From contig JBDUDK010000005.1 in the NCBI GenBank assembly GCA_040002995.1, positions 1 through 31,417 on the forward strand: a stretch of 31,417 nucleotides of DNA, in the 5' to 3' direction. A program made the position numbers and the translations under genes. Source of the DNA: JBDUDK01 sp040002995 (GTDB taxonomy: Bacteria > Actinomycetota > Acidimicrobiia > Acidimicrobiales > Ilumatobacteraceae). Shown here in pieces: positions 31,286-31,417 of the stretch (its first letter is position 1; each line of letters begins with the position of its first letter). The notes under the pieces were generated by a model that had not been told where the DNA came from, did no database searches, and was given only the letters and a program-made list of their open reading frames with translations.

Positions 31286-31417
31286 TGAGCGACGTGCCCG
31301 CTTCGTACGATGGCGCGTTGGAGCGCACCGCCGATTCGAACGCCACCAGCCCTACCCGATCCGCGACGTCTGGGACGCGATCACCAATCCGGCGCGGCTG
31401 GCAGACTGGTGGCTGCC
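31285..31417 (+). pseudogene. SRPBCC-family (START/Bet v1-like) gene start, apparent frameshift, cut by window edge
   Basis: ATG 31285 opens with MSDVPASYDGALERTAD, a typical start for an SRPBCC (AHSA1-like) domain. The expected continuation, FERHQPYPIRDVWDAITNP and then ARLADWWL, is found in a different frame from about 31335. A single-base insertion or deletion between about 31325 and 31340 would join the two. This is either a real frameshift or a low-quality contig end. SRPBCC proteins bind hydrophobic ligands, and ArsR-coupled members are common in Actinobacteria. The 3' end lies outside the window. Confidence 0.5.

Noticed and set aside
1..31417. CRISPR arrays, tRNA or rRNA genes, transposases, phage genes or attachment sites
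   Set aside because: None were found on reading both strands. The only repeats are in-frame protein repeats.

Overview
This is a high-GC window with dense, overlapping genes. The gene set points to an actinomycete of a non-mycobacterial lineage; Acidimicrobiia or a relative is my best guess. The clues are a complete-looking mycofactocin (MFT) core, a putative F420-dependent luciferase-like oxidoreductase, Rxyl_3153-type NDMA-dependent alcohol dehydrogenases, and an LCP protein with a Ser/Thr-rich tail. No tRNA, rRNA, insertion sequence, phage gene or CRISPR array was seen. Both window edges cut through genes.

Region 1 (1-11660, minus strand) is one long, tightly coupled operon read right to left: mftA, mftB, mftC, a FadH/OYE-type oxidoreductase (type 2), an F420/LLM-type oxidoreductase, a second FadH/OYE-type oxidoreductase (type 1), ETF alpha, ETF:quinone oxidoreductase (FixC-like), a FixX-like ferredoxin, ETF beta, mftE and mftF (cut by the left edge). 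Most junctions are 4-base ATGA/GTGA overlaps. The classical mftD, mftR and mftG genes are not in the window. A flavin and iron-sulfur electron-transfer module sits between mftC and mftE. My reading is that the operon makes the peptide-derived redox cofactor mycofactocin and also encodes a route for its electrons into the quinone pool.

Region 2 (11899-15133, plus strand) is divergent from mftA. It encodes a secreted or anchored Thr/Ala-rich protein, a single-pass Pro-rich membrane protein, an ApbE-type flavin transferase and a small b-heme (ferric-reductase-like) membrane protein. It looks like a membrane or extracytoplasmic redox operon.

Region 3 (15257-19388, plus strand) holds two tandem NDMA-dependent (nicotinoprotein) alcohol dehydrogenases, which are the classic mycofactocin clients. 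A MoxR-type AAA+ ATPase and a VWA-domain protein follow, probably as an activation or metal-insertion chaperone pair. Together regions 1 and 3 form a plausible alcohol-oxidation chain: alcohol, tightly bound NAD in the ADH, mycofactocin, flavoproteins/ETF, FixC/FixX, quinone.

Region 4 (19404-31121) is mostly housekeeping and envelope genes: LCP ligase, PAP2 family protein, MscS channel, L,D-transpeptidase with beta-propeller-like repeats, valS, a cupredoxin, cysS, an MFS transporter and an acyl-CoA dehydrogenase. Several of these start 6-8 nt after a TANNNT hexamer, which suggests leaderless transcription. The right edge (31160-31417) carries an apparent ArsR C-terminal remnant and the start of an SRPBCC gene with an apparent frameshift.
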